Assembly: GCF_027158205.1 (NCBI RefSeq)
Contig: NZ_JAPVLU010000053.1
Coordinates: forward strand, 1-56,146
DNA length: 56,146 nucleotides
From: Streptomyces sp. H39-S7
Lineage (GTDB): Bacteria; Actinomycetota; Actinomycetes; Streptomycetales; Streptomycetaceae
Direction: 5' to 3'
Shown: positions 1 through 8,156 of the stretch, piece after piece
How positions within the stretch are numbered: the stretch's first letter is position 1
Layout of the letters: each line of letters opens with the position of its first letter
The notes under the pieces: generated by a model
The model's input: the letters and a program-made list of their open reading frames with translations, nothing else
Database searches by the model: none
Told to the model about the DNA's origin: nothing
Translations under genes and position numbers: made by a program

Positions 1-104
1 GGGGACGGGTCGGCGGGGGCGGCGGCCATCGCGGTGGGGGCGGCGGTCGTCAGACCGACGGCGAGAGCCAGGACGAGCACGGTGCGGAACGAGGATGACC
101 GCAT
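1..104 (-). CDS. Secreted protein, N-terminus only (truncated by window edge)
   Basis: Reading leftwards from an ATG at 104, 34 codons stay open to the window edge. They encode a typical Sec signal peptide: MRSSS, one Arg, a hydrophobic run (VLVLALAVGL) and an Ala-rich cleavage region near AMAAA. An AGGAGG ribosome site lies 8 bases upstream. It follows the second sugar permease by 84 bases on the same strand, so it is probably the last gene of the alpha-galactoside operon and may be an extracellular glycosidase. That role is inferred from position only, because the mature domain is outside the window. Confidence 0.7.
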   Translation of the reverse strand, partial: MRSSSFRTVLVLALAVGLTTAAPTAMAAAPADPS

Positions 105-188
105 GGGTCGGACCTCCTGTGTGGGGGCATGGGCGTGCACGGGGCGTTGCGGAGGAGAGGGAGCGGGCACTGCGTGCGGGCGGTGGGG

Positions 189-1115
189 TCAGCCCTTGCC
201 CGAGCCGATGGTCAGCCCGCTGATGAACTGGCGCTGGAGCGCGAAGTACACCAGCAGCGTCGGGATCGCGGTCATCAGAGCTCCGGCGGCGATCAGGTTG
301 GGGTTGGTGAAGTACTGGCCCTGGAGGTTGGCCAGCGCGGAGGTGATCGGGCGCTTGTCCCCGGTCTCGATGAGGGCGAGCGACCAGAAGAAGTCGTTGT
401 AGATCCAGATCGATTCCAGGGTGGCGAGCGCCGCGAAGGCCGGCTGGCACAGCGGCAGCACGATCTGGAAGAACTGGCGCCAGGCGGGGGCGCCGTCGAC
501 CAGTGCCGCCTCGGTGATCTCCTGGGGGATCGTCCGCATGTAGTTGCTGAGAACGAAGGTGCAGAAGCCGCACTGGTACGCGATGTGGATCGCGATGACG
601 CCCCAGACGGAGTTGTAGAGCAGGAACGAGTCGCTCATCCATCCCGGCAGCGGCACCAGCAGGTAGAGCCGGTACAGCGGGGTGATGAGCACTTGGGCGG
701 GGAGCAGGTTGCCCGCGGTGAACAGCATGAGCAGGACGACGTTCCAGCGGAAGTCGAACCGCGCGACGACGAAGGCGACCGCGGCGGAGAACAGCAGGGT
801 GCCCAGGACCGCCGGGATCGTGATGAGGACGGAGTTCCAGAAGAAGTGCGGCATCCCGGACTGGTTCCAGGCGTCGGAGAAGTTCTCCAGGCTGATGCCG
901 TGCGGCCAGGACAGGTACCCGTGCTGTGCGGTGTCCGAGTACGGCCGCAGTGAGGTGTAGACGGCCCACAGCAGCGGAACGAGCCACAGCAGGGCGACCG
1001 TGCCGAGCAGCAGGTGCCGGCCGGTCTGGCGGCTGGGCCGCGAGGGCCCGTCGTTCCGGAGCGGCGTACGGCGGGTCCGGGATCCGGCGGCCGGCGGCGT
1101 GGCGGTCACGGTCAC
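189..1115 (-). CDS. Sugar ABC transporter permease (MalG/MsmG type)
   Basis: This 308-aa integral membrane protein forms one half of the channel of a carbohydrate ABC importer. It has about six membrane segments after a short basic N-terminus, and the EAA loop that contacts the ATPase is visible as EAALVDGAPAWRQFFQIVLP near residue 205. A GTG start at 1115 is chosen because GGAGG lies just upstream and the GTG overlaps the TGA of the first permease by 4 bases (GTGA), which indicates translational coupling. With the upstream permease and binding protein it forms a three-part importer, probably for alpha-galactosides given the divergent GH36 gene. No ATPase gene is nearby; Streptomyces importers of this type commonly share MsiK. 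Confidence 0.93.
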   Translation of the reverse strand: MTVTATPPAAGSRTRRTPLRNDGPSRPSRQTGRHLLLGTVALLWLVPLLWAVYTSLRPYSDTAQHGYLSWPHGISLENFSDAWNQSGMPHFFWNSVLITIPAVLGTLLFSAAVAFVVARFDFRWNVVLLMLFTAGNLLPAQVLITPLYRLYLLVPLPGWMSDSFLLYNSVWGVIAIHIAYQCGFCTFVLSNYMRTIPQEITEAALVDGAPAWRQFFQIVLPLCQPAFAALATLESIWIYNDFFWSLALIETGDKRPITSALANLQGQYFTNPNLIAAGALMTAIPTLLVYFALQRQFISGLTIGSGKG

Positions 1116-2056
1116 TGGTCCTCCGTGCGGAAGCTCTGGACGAGGAAGGTGCCGATGGCGAGCAGGGAGACGACCAGCAGGACGACGGCCAGGGCGGAGC
1201 CGTACCCGATGTGGCTGGACTCGCCGATGATGTTGTCGGTGATCAGGAGCGAGAGCAGCTCCATGCCGGGCTTGCTGCCGACGCCGCCGCCGAGTACGTA
1301 GACGATGTCGAACGCCCGCAGCGACTCCATGACGGTGACGACGAGGATGATGATGTTGACCGGCCGCAGGGCCGGGAAGACCACCTTCAGGAACGTCTGC
1401 CGTCCGTTGGCGCCGTCGAGGGAGGCCGCCTCCTTCAGGGCGGGGTCGAAGCCCTTCAGCCCGGCCAGGTAGAGGATCATGATGTAGCCGGTGTGCCGCC
1501 AGGCCGAGGCCACGAGGACCGCCCACAGGTTGAGGCTCGGGTCGCCCAGCCAGTCGATGTGGTGGCCGGGGGCCACCCCGTTCAGCACTCCGTTGAGGAG
1601 CCCGTTGTCGGGGTTGTAGATGATCTCCCAGATGAAGCCGACCACGGCGAGCGACAGCACCATCGGCAGGAAGATCGCGGTCTGGTAGACCTTCGTGAAG
1701 CGGATCTTGTGGTCGAGCTGGTAGGCGAGAAAGATGCCGAACGGGGTCGGCAGCAGCGCGGTGAACAGCAGCCAGACGACGTTGTGCTGCACGGCCGGCC
1801 AGAACGGCGGGTAGTTGGTGAAGATCTCGTGGTAATTGTCCAGCCCGGTCCAGCGGATGTCGGACAGCGCGATGCCGTCCCAACTGGTGAAGGAGAGTCC
1901 CACGGAGGCCAGGGCCGGCAGCCAGACGAAGATGAGCAGGGCGAGCAGCGGAATGCCGACGATGACCGCGAGGAAGAGCCGGTCGCCGGTGCCGAGCCGG
2001 CGCGACCTGGGTCGGGCGCGCGTCGTGGAGGGGGGCGCTGAGCGCACGGAGGACAT
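1112..2056 (-). CDS. Sugar ABC transporter permease (MalF/MsmF type)
   Basis: This 314-aa membrane protein is the first permease of the importer. A basic N-terminal tail (SRRLGTGDRLF) is followed by a hydrophobic segment and five more, with the EAA motif EAASLDGANGRQTFLKVVFP near residue 215. The ATG at 2056 has GGAAGG about 6 bases upstream. Its stop overlaps the start of the next permease gene by 4 bases, and it begins 29 bases after the binding-protein stop, so all are in one transcript. Length and motif order are normal for the family. The substrate cannot be read from a permease; the assignment to alpha-galactosides comes from context. Confidence 0.93.
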   Translation of the reverse strand: MSSVRSAPPSTTRARPRSRRLGTGDRLFLAVIVGIPLLALLIFVWLPALASVGLSFTSWDGIALSDIRWTGLDNYHEIFTNYPPFWPAVQHNVVWLLFTALLPTPFGIFLAYQLDHKIRFTKVYQTAIFLPMVLSLAVVGFIWEIIYNPDNGLLNGVLNGVAPGHHIDWLGDPSLNLWAVLVASAWRHTGYIMILYLAGLKGFDPALKEAASLDGANGRQTFLKVVFPALRPVNIIILVVTVMESLRAFDIVYVLGGGVGSKPGMELLSLLITDNIIGESSHIGYGSALAVVLLVVSLLAIGTFLVQSFRTEDQ

Positions 2057-2085
2057 GTGAACCTTCCCGGTCCTGATCGGGCCGG

Positions 2086-3399
2086 TCAGGACGTGAAGAA
2101 GCGTGAGCGCTGGGATTCGACCCGCTTGAGCAGGGCCGAGCCGTCGTCGGGGTGACTGAGCCACTGGGTCAGCCCCGGCAGCACGACGGTGGAGATAAAG
2201 CCCGGGTCGCTGTCGCGGTCCGCGAACTGGGTGATGTGCTTGGCCGAGGCGATGAGGGCGGCCGACTTCTTCTGCAGGGCGTTGTACTTGCCGGTGTCCG
2301 CCTGCGCGTGGACCGCGACGTTGCTGGGGTCGACACCCATGTACAGGTTCTCGGCCTTCGCGCTGCCGAGGAACTCCAGCAGTTTGCCGGCGCCGTCCGG
2401 GTTCTTCGGCTTGCGGCTGAGCATGAACCCGTCGGTCGGGGCCTCGACGGTGTCCTGGCCGAACGCGGGGTCGATCTCCGGGAAAGGGAAGAAGTCGATG
2501 TCCTCGCGCAGCTTCTCGTCGGTGATCTGCTGGCCGAGGAAGAGGCCGATGATCGCCATGCCCGTCTTCTTGTCGAGCAGCGACTGGGCGGCGTCCTGCC
2601 AGGAGCGGCCGCCCGCGCCCTGCTGGTAGTAGGGGCTCAGTTCCCGCCAGAGGTCGAGCGTTCTGGCGGTGCGTCGATCGGTCCAGGCGACCTCGCCGCG
2701 CATGAGCGACATGTGGAATTCGTAGCCGTTGGCGCGCAGGTTCAGGTAGTCGAAGGCGCCGAGCACGGACCAGCTGTCGCCCCCGCCGTAGCCGGACGCG
2801 ATGGGCGAGAGGCCGTCGTTCTTCATCCGCTTGGCCAGCGCGGTGAACTGGCTCCAGGTACGGGGCGCCTCGTAACCGCGCTCCTGGAAAAGGCTCTTGC
2901 GGTAGAAGACGGCCCATGGGTAGTTGTACAGCGGGACGAAGTAGTACTTGCCGTCCTGGCCCTTGGACAGCTGCCTCGCGGCGTCGCTGAAGCCGGGGCC
3001 TATCTTCTCCCACACGTCGTCGAGCGGGTGGGCCAGTCCCTTCTTGGCGAAGTACTGCATGCGGTAGCCCGCGAACCAGGTGAAGACATCGTCCGGGGTG
3101 CCTTGGAGATAGGTGGAGATGCTCTTCTGGAAGGTGTCGTGGTCGACGGTGTTCGTCCTGGCCTTCAGACCGGTGTCCTTGGTGAAGGCACTGGTGAGCG
3201 CCGCGTAGGCGGACTTGGGGGTGGCATCGGCGCCGTTGGATCCGAAGGTCACTGTCTTCGGGTCGGCGGACGGTCCGCCACCGCATGCGGTCAGAACGGG
3301 CCCGGCCAGCGCGGCGGCCCCGATCCCGAACGCCCCGCGGACCACGGTGCGGCGGCTGTGCCCGCCGGCATGCGAAAGGGTGCGGCTCTGCAGCGTCAT
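2086..3399 (-). CDS. Sugar ABC transporter substrate-binding lipoprotein
   Basis: This 437-aa extracellular solute-binding protein (family 1) captures the sugar for the importer. The N-terminus carries a twin-arginine pattern (SRRTVV, residues 15-20), a hydrophobic stretch and a lipobox LTAC with the acylated cysteine at residue 39, so it is exported, perhaps by Tat, and anchored as a lipoprotein. The body has typical solute-binding features such as KGQDGKYYFVPLY and a C-terminal helix near QRSRFF. The ATG at 3399 has AGGAG 5 bases upstream. It starts only 8 bases after the ROK regulator stop, so the regulator and transporter are probably co-transcribed. Confidence 0.93.
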   Translation of the reverse strand: MTLQSRTLSHAGGHSRRTVVRGAFGIGAAALAGPVLTACGGGPSADPKTVTFGSNGADATPKSAYAALTSAFTKDTGLKARTNTVDHDTFQKSISTYLQGTPDDVFTWFAGYRMQYFAKKGLAHPLDDVWEKIGPGFSDAARQLSKGQDGKYYFVPLYNYPWAVFYRKSLFQERGYEAPRTWSQFTALAKRMKNDGLSPIASGYGGGDSWSVLGAFDYLNLRANGYEFHMSLMRGEVAWTDRRTARTLDLWRELSPYYQQGAGGRSWQDAAQSLLDKKTGMAIIGLFLGQQITDEKLREDIDFFPFPEIDPAFGQDTVEAPTDGFMLSRKPKNPDGAGKLLEFLGSAKAENLYMGVDPSNVAVHAQADTGKYNALQKKSAALIASAKHITQFADRDSDPGFISTVVLPGLTQWLSHPDDGSALLKRVESQRSRFFTS

Positions 3400-3407
3400 C
3401 GCTACTC

Positions 3408-4583
3408 CTATTGCGTGTCTATGCCGATGAATGACTGGATCGCGGTGGCCGCGGCCCCGCGCGCCCACTCCTCGAAGGGCAGTGGACGTGTCATCACGTC
3501 GCACTGGGCGGCGGTACCGAAGGCGGACGCGGTGAACGCGTCCCGGATCTGCTCGGCGAACAGGTCGTACGCCGCCAGTCCCTCGCCGGAGATGATCACT
3601 CGTTCCGGGCCGAGCACGTTGACGACCGCTCCGATGGCCCGGCCGATCGCCTCCCCGGCCCGCGCGTACGCCTCCCGCGCGCCGGGATCGCCCTGGTGCG
3701 CGAGCTCCAGGGCCTGGGCCGAGTCGGTGATCGGCAGGCCGGTCACCTCGCGGACCCGGCGGACGATGGCGGCGTCACCGGCGATGGCCTCCACACATCC
3801 GGTGTTGCCGCAGTGGCACAGCGGCCCCAGCGGGTCGATGGACAGATGGCCGACCTCGCCGGCGACACCGTGCGCGCCGGAGACCACCCGTCCGTGCACC
3901 ACCAGCCCGCAGCCGATACCCGCACCGACGGTCACCAGCGCGAAGTCGGACACACCGGCGCCGGCGCCGAACCACTGCTCGGCCACGGTCAGGGCGCGTA
4001 CGTCGTTGTCGACGGTGACCGGCAGGCCGGTCACCGTGCCGGCCAGTTCCGCGAGCGGCACGTCGCGCCAGTCGAGGAACGGTGAGTAGCGCACCACCCC
4101 GGCGGCGCGGTCCACGTCACCCGACACGGCCACCCCCACCCCGCTGACCTGCACACCGAACCCGTCGGCCTCCGTGAGGAGTTCCTGGACGAGTCCGCCG
4201 ATGGAGGCGAGCACGGCGCCCGGGTCGCGGGCGGTGAGCTGGACGTGCCGGGCCACCCGGATGCGGCAGCACAGATCGGTGAGCACCGCGATGATCTCGT
4301 CCCCGGTCACCTTGACGCCGATGAACAGCGCCCGGCCGCCGTCGACCCGTACGGGGTTGGCGGGCCGTCCCAGCGAGGCCCGCGCCTCCTCGTCCACGCC
4401 TTCGACGAGGTAGCCGGCCGCCATCAGCGGCCGTACCGCCTTGGTGACCGCGGCGGGCGACAGGGCGGTCCGCCGGCCGATCTCGACCCGGGTGAGCGGG
4501 CCGTGGGACAGCACGGTGGTGAAGACCAGGGAGGCGGCCGGCGTCGCTGCCGGAACCACCTCGGTACGAGGTGACGAGTGCAT
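3408..4583 (-). CDS. ROK-family transcriptional repressor of the alpha-galactoside module
   Basis: This 391-aa protein has an N-terminal winged helix (residues about 20-65, RVEIGRRTALSPAAVTKAVR) and a C-terminal ROK sugar-kinase-like domain. The ROK zinc site is seen as CHCGNTGCVE, and the glycine-rich nucleotide-fold signature GAGIGCGLV precedes it. ROK regulators of this build (NagC/XylR type) bind sugars and repress neighbouring sugar-use genes. It is the first gene of the transporter operon and is divergent from the GH36 gene, so it probably controls both and itself. The promoter places the -10 hexamer only 6 bases before the ATG, so the mRNA is predicted to be leaderless; no ribosome site is present. 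Confidence 0.93.
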   Translation of the reverse strand: MHSSPRTEVVPAATPAASLVFTTVLSHGPLTRVEIGRRTALSPAAVTKAVRPLMAAGYLVEGVDEEARASLGRPANPVRVDGGRALFIGVKVTGDEIIAVLTDLCCRIRVARHVQLTARDPGAVLASIGGLVQELLTEADGFGVQVSGVGVAVSGDVDRAAGVVRYSPFLDWRDVPLAELAGTVTGLPVTVDNDVRALTVAEQWFGAGAGVSDFALVTVGAGIGCGLVVHGRVVSGAHGVAGEVGHLSIDPLGPLCHCGNTGCVEAIAGDAAIVRRVREVTGLPITDSAQALELAHQGDPGAREAYARAGEAIGRAIGAVVNVLGPERVIISGEGLAAYDLFAEQIRDAFTASAFGTAAQCDVMTRPLPFEEWARGAAATAIQSFIGIDTQ

Positions 4584-4589
4584 GGCCGA

Positions 4590-4618
4590 AACGTAAGGGG
4601 GTTCTTTTCTGCTGTCAA
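4590..4618 (-). promoter_or_regulatory. Sigma-70-type promoter giving a leaderless ROK mRNA
   Basis: On the minus strand TTGACA (4618-4613) and TACGTT (4595-4590) are separated by exactly 17 bases. The -10 element ends 6 bases before the ATG at 4583, so transcription should start at or next to the A of ATG. This is inferred from spacing, not measured. Confidence 0.72.
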
Positions 4619-4640
4619 TGAAAGAAGTACGCCGCTTTCA
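4619..4640. promoter_or_regulatory. Candidate ROK operator (inverted repeat)
   Basis: TGAAAG, ten bases, then CTTTCA form a perfect 6-base inverted repeat directly upstream of the ROK -35 element, in the divergent region shared with the GH36 gene. The position suits a repressor controlling both directions. On the plus strand a TTGACA at 4694-4699 could be the GH36 -35 element, but no good -10 follows it. Confidence 0.45.
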
Positions 4641-4761
4641 AGATGTCGTTCCAAGGGCAGCCATACCTACAAATACGCTCCCCGCTAGGGGTATTGACAG
4701 GTGATCGCAAGAAGGGTTGGCTGCCGACTGCTCTCAAGGCGCTCCCTGAACGTGAGGACCC

Positions 4762-6885
4762 ATGCCTGTGATCTCCTTCGCCCCCGACACCGGGGTCTGG
4801 CTCCTCCGCACCCCGCGCACCTCGTACGCGCTACGCGTCGACGGGACGGGATCCCCCTGCCACCTCGCGTGGGGCCCGCGGCTGACCCTCGCGGAGGCCC
4901 GGGAACTGGCCACGCCCCCACCCCCGCCGGCCAGCAGTTTCGAGGGCCGGCCACCCGTCGGGGAGGAGCTGCCCGTCGACGGAGGCGCACGGTTCGGGGC
5001 ACCCTCGCTGCAGGTCCGCTTCGCCGACGGCACCCGCGCCTTCGAGTGGCTGGCGACCGGCCACCGCGTACAGGAGCCGGCGCCCGGATCCGCCGAACTG
5101 GTCCTGGAGTTCCGCGACCGCCACTACCCCCTGGAGATCGCCCTCCACTACCGCGTCCACGACGACAGCGATGTGATCGAACGCTGGACGGTGCTCCGCA
5201 ACACCGGCGCCGACACCGTCGCCCTGCCCCGCGCCGACTCCGCCGCCTGGACCCTGCCCGCCCGGGAGGACCACCGGCTCAGCCATGTCACCGGCCAGTG
5301 GTCGGCCGAGACCCAACTCCACCGCGACCGCCTGCCCTTCGGCGAGACGACGCTCACCAGCCGCAGGGGCATCACCAGCCATCACACCAACCCCTGGGTG
5401 ATGCTGGACGCGGGCGACGCCACCGAGGACCACGGCCAGGTGTGGAGCGCCGCCCTGGCCTGGAGCGGAAGCTGGCGCATCACCGTGCAGCGGTCCCCCG
5501 ACGGCCGGGCGGGACTCACCGGCGGAGCCGGCCACGACGGAACGGTCCTGCCGCTCGCCCCCGGCGAGGAGGTCACCACGCCACGCTTCGCCGGGCTCCA
5601 CACCGACGGCGGCTTCGGCGCCGCCGGCCGGGCCTGGCACGCGTACACCCTGGCCCACGTGCTGCCGCACCCCGACGAGATACGTCCGGTGCTCTACAAC
5701 TCATGGGAAGCCACCGCCTACGACGTCGACGAGCCGGGCCAGCTGAAACTGGCCGCCCGCGCGGCGGAGCTGGGGGTGGAGCTCTTCGTCATGGACGACG
5801 GCTGGTTCGGCGCACGCCGCAGCGAGCAGGCCGGGCTCGGCGACTGGACCCCGTCCCCCGACCGCTTCCCCCAGGGGCTCACCCCACTGGTCCGCGAGGT
5901 CCACCGGCTCGGCATGCGCTTCGGCCTGTGGGTGGAGCCCGAGATGGTCAACCCCGACAGCGACCTCTACCGGGCGCACCCGGACTGGGTCCTGCACTTC
6001 CCGCACCGCGCACGGACCGAACTGCGCCATCAACTGGTGCTGAACCTCGCCCGCCGGGACGTCGCGGACTGGGCGTACGGCTGGCTGACCCGACTGGTCG
6101 GCGAACACGGCGTCGACTTCCTCAAGTGGGACATGAACCGCGCGTTCAGCGAAGCCGGCTGGCCGGATCGGCCGGACGGCGCCGACCGCCTCGGAACGGC
6201 CTATGTGCACCACCTCTACGAGATCATCGACCGGTTGCGCGCCGACCACCCCGACCTGCGGATCGAAACGTGCAGCGGTGGCGGCGGCCGGGTGGACCTG
6301 GGCATCCTGTCCCGCACCGACCAGGCCTGGACCTCGGACAACACCGACGCGGCCGACCGGATCCACATTCAGCACGGCTACGGCCAGATCTACCCCGCCC
6401 GGACCATGGCCGCCTGGGTGACCGACGTCCCCAACCAGCTCACCGGCCGCACGGTGCCGCTGCGGTTCCGCTTCCATGTCGCGATGGCCGGCGTGCTGGG
6501 CATCGGAGGCGACCTGACCCGCTGGTCGGACGGGGAACTGGCCGAGGGCGCGGCCCTGCTGGCGCAGTACAAACGGATACGCCATCTGGTGCAGCGCGGC
6601 ACTCTCCACCGGCCGCGCGTCCCGGTCGGCGACGGCCCGGCCGCCGTCCAGTACACAGCGCCGGACCGGAGCGAGGCGCTGCTGCTGACCTGGCAGCGCA
6701 CCCCGCGGCACGGCGCCCCGCGGCTGCCGCTCCGGCTGTCGGGACTCGACCCGGCCGCCCGCTACCGCGACGCCGACAGCGGCCGCGTCCACTCCGCCGC
6801 GGTGCTGAGCGGGTACGGGCTGCTGCCGGACCTGCCGCACGGCGACTGGTCCAGCTCGGCGGTGCACCTGATCCGGATCCCCTGA
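4762..6885 (+). CDS. Alpha-galactosidase, glycoside hydrolase family 36
   Basis: This 707-aa enzyme hydrolyses terminal alpha-1,6-linked galactose from melibiose, raffinose and similar sugars by a retaining mechanism. The family 36 layout is complete: an N-terminal beta-sandwich, a central TIM barrel and a C-terminal beta domain. The catalytic nucleophile is Asp457 in FLKWDMNR and the acid/base is Asp526 in WTSDNTDA; the substrate loop ETCSGGGGR lies between them. MDDGWFGAR and LWVEPEMVNPDSDL are further family signatures. No signal peptide is present, so it acts on imported sugar in the cytoplasm. The ATG is preceded by GAGGA 3 bases away. It is divergent from the ROK/transporter operon, which supports joint regulation. 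Confidence 0.95.
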   Translation: MPVISFAPDTGVWLLRTPRTSYALRVDGTGSPCHLAWGPRLTLAEARELATPPPPPASSFEGRPPVGEELPVDGGARFGAPSLQVRFADGTRAFEWLATGHRVQEPAPGSAELVLEFRDRHYPLEIALHYRVHDDSDVIERWTVLRNTGADTVALPRADSAAWTLPAREDHRLSHVTGQWSAETQLHRDRLPFGETTLTSRRGITSHHTNPWVMLDAGDATEDHGQVWSAALAWSGSWRITVQRSPDGRAGLTGGAGHDGTVLPLAPGEEVTTPRFAGLHTDGGFGAAGRAWHAYTLAHVLPHPDEIRPVLYNSWEATAYDVDEPGQLKLAARAAELGVELFVMDDGWFGARRSEQAGLGDWTPSPDRFPQGLTPLVREVHRLGMRFGLWVEPEMVNPDSDLYRAHPDWVLHFPHRARTELRHQLVLNLARRDVADWAYGWLTRLVGEHGVDFLKWDMNRAFSEAGWPDRPDGADRLGTAYVHHLYEIIDRLRADHPDLRIETCSGGGGRVDLGILSRTDQAWTSDNTDAADRIHIQHGYGQIYPARTMAAWVTDVPNQLTGRTVPLRFRFHVAMAGVLGIGGDLTRWSDGELAEGAALLAQYKRIRHLVQRGTLHRPRVPVGDGPAAVQYTAPDRSEALLLTWQRTPRHGAPRLPLRLSGLDPAARYRDADSGRVHSAAVLSGYGLLPDLPHGDWSSSAVHLIRIP

Positions 6886-6939
6886 GCGGCAGGTGCCCTC
6901 AGGGGCCCCACTCAGGGCCGGCATCCGTTGCCGAAGGGG

Positions 6940-7194
6940 TCAGGCGTGCCGCTCGGCCTTGCGACCGCCGCAGTCGGCACCGTCCTTCTCGACCCAATAG
7001 TCGCCGTACGCGAGGTTGCGGGACGGGGGCCGCCCCCCGGCGGTCGCGGCGGATGCCGGCCGGTCGTCGTCGCGGGCCCGGACGGGGGCGCCGGGCAGCC
7101 ACTCGTCGCCGACCTCACCGAGCGGGTGGCCCACGGGCAGGCTGAAGGGAGCCTCTCCGGCTCCTCGGCGACGGCTGCTCTTCGACATGACCAT
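6940..7194 (-). CDS. Small hypothetical protein, 84 aa
   Basis: This short reading frame encodes a basic, hydrophilic protein beginning MVMSKSSRRRGAGEAPFSLP and ending near GDYWVEKDGADCGGRKAERHA. I do not recognise a domain. Two ATGs are possible: 7194, where GGAG is only 3 bases away, and 7188, where the same GGAG is 9 bases away; the second gives 82 aa and is about as likely. It is convergent with the GH36 gene. A C-rich, partly self-complementary stretch (6893-6916) lies between the stops but is too irregular to call a terminator. The composition reads as protein-like, but no partner indicates a role. Confidence 0.55.
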   Translation of the reverse strand: MVMSKSSRRRGAGEAPFSLPVGHPLGEVGDEWLPGAPVRARDDDRPASAATAGGRPPSRNLAYGDYWVEKDGADCGGRKAERHA

Positions 7195-7306
7195 CCGCTC
7201 CTCACAGCAGGGGCTACCGAGCCGATCCTCACCCAGGTGCCGGGTTCGCGCTACTCCGGCAGACCGATCGGGCGCCACAAACCGCCCGGACGGCAGACAC
7301 CGGCCG

Positions 7307-7708
7307 TCATCGGAACACGATCTTCCCGGGTACCAGGTCGGCCCACACCCGCTTGCCGCCGGCGCGGGGAGCCGCGCCCCAGCCGCCGGCAAGCCGTTGC
7401 ACCAGGTTCATCCCGTGCCCGCCGGGCAGGTCAGGCCGTGCCGGACGGACCACGGGCAGGACCGCGGAGGTGTCGTCCACGGCGATCCGCAGCCGCCGCT
7501 CGTCCCACATCAGGCGCAGGCCCACAGCGCCAGAAGCGTGCCGTACCGCGTTCGTCACCAGTTCCGACACGACCAGCGCGACCACCCGGGGGTCGGGCCG
7601 CCAGTTCACGGGCCGGCCGAACCCTTCCAGCTGCGCGCACGCCCAGGCCCGCGCCTCCGCAACGCCGCCCTTCGCGCCGGAGACCTTGAAGAATCGCTCA
7701 ACCATCAT
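7307..7708 (-). CDS. RsbW-like ATP-binding (anti-sigma type) protein
   Basis: This 133-aa protein has a stand-alone HATPase fold of the RsbW/SpoIIAB type. The N box is VSELVTNAVRHA (residues about 48-59) and the G box is GGHGMNLVQRL (about 96-106), with a DDT motif between. Streptomyces carry dozens of such genes; some are anti-sigma kinases and many are of unknown partner. No anti-sigma antagonist or sigma gene is adjacent, so the target is unknown. A consensus BldD-like box lies about 160 bases upstream of the start. No ribosome site is strong; the two consecutive ATG codons leave a one-codon uncertainty. Confidence 0.85.
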   Translation of the reverse strand: MMVERFFKVSGAKGGVAEARAWACAQLEGFGRPVNWRPDPRVVALVVSELVTNAVRHASGAVGLRLMWDERRLRIAVDDTSAVLPVVRPARPDLPGGHGMNLVQRLAGGWGAAPRAGGKRVWADLVPGKIVFR

Positions 7709-8156
7709 CGAGAATCACCCTCGTCCGCCTTCCTTCCTGTGACCGGCGACCCCACCTCCCTGTGCGCCTCCCGGCCGGATGTGCGCCTGCTCTGCGCCTG
7801 CCCACCCGCGCGCGATCCACCGGTGCGACGGACCCGACACAGGCCACACCTCGCGGAATGTTCACCCAGAGTGACGGCGCTTGTCACCTGAAGGGGTGAA
7901 TCATGCCCACAAAGGGTGTTCCCGCCAATCCGGGCAAAGAGACTGCTACGAACACCTTTTGGTGATCGAAGCGGCGAACGGCCCCTTGTGTGCGGACGCC
8001 GCGCATGGTGGGCGCTGGGCGTTCGCTCTTCGTCATCGGGCTGTCCGCCGACTCCTCTCGGGTCACGTCATAGAGGCGGAACGGTCCGGACGCCGTCCCC
8101 GCCCGCTGCGGCCGGGGACGGCGTCACACCGCCCTCCCTGAATTCTGGAGCCCTTC
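7709..8156. other. Intergenic region, 448 bases, divergent promoters
   Basis: This gap separates the divergent ATP-binding protein and alpha/beta hydrolase. It holds several TCAC/GTGA inverted repeats near 7862-7900, including the BldD-like box given separately. Reading frames inside it start without ribosome sites and resemble no protein, so I call no gene. Confidence 0.6.
7870..7888. promoter_or_regulatory. Candidate BldD box
   Basis: AGTGA, nine bases, TCACC matches the published BldD pattern AGTgA-(n)-TCACc on both half-sites. It lies in the divergent gap about 160 bases before the ATP-binding protein gene. A second nested repeat (TTCACC at 7861 and GGTGAA ending at 7900) encloses it. 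The match is by eye only. Confidence 0.4.

Noticed and set aside
129..2041. Plus-strand frames opposite the permease genes
   Set aside because: The minus-strand frames have clear permease motifs and ribosome sites; these have neither.
4694..4722. Plus-strand promoter for GH36 from TTGACA at 4694
   Set aside because: No acceptable -10 hexamer at 16-18 bases (TTGGCT only), so it is noted but not called.
6893..6916. Self-complementary GC stretch after the GH36 gene
   Set aside because: The arms are broken by mismatches and no clear stem forms, so a terminator is not claimed.
7881..8141. 86-codon plus-strand frame in the gap before the hydrolase
   Set aside because: No ribosome site, no protein-like pattern, and it overlaps the BldD-like repeats.
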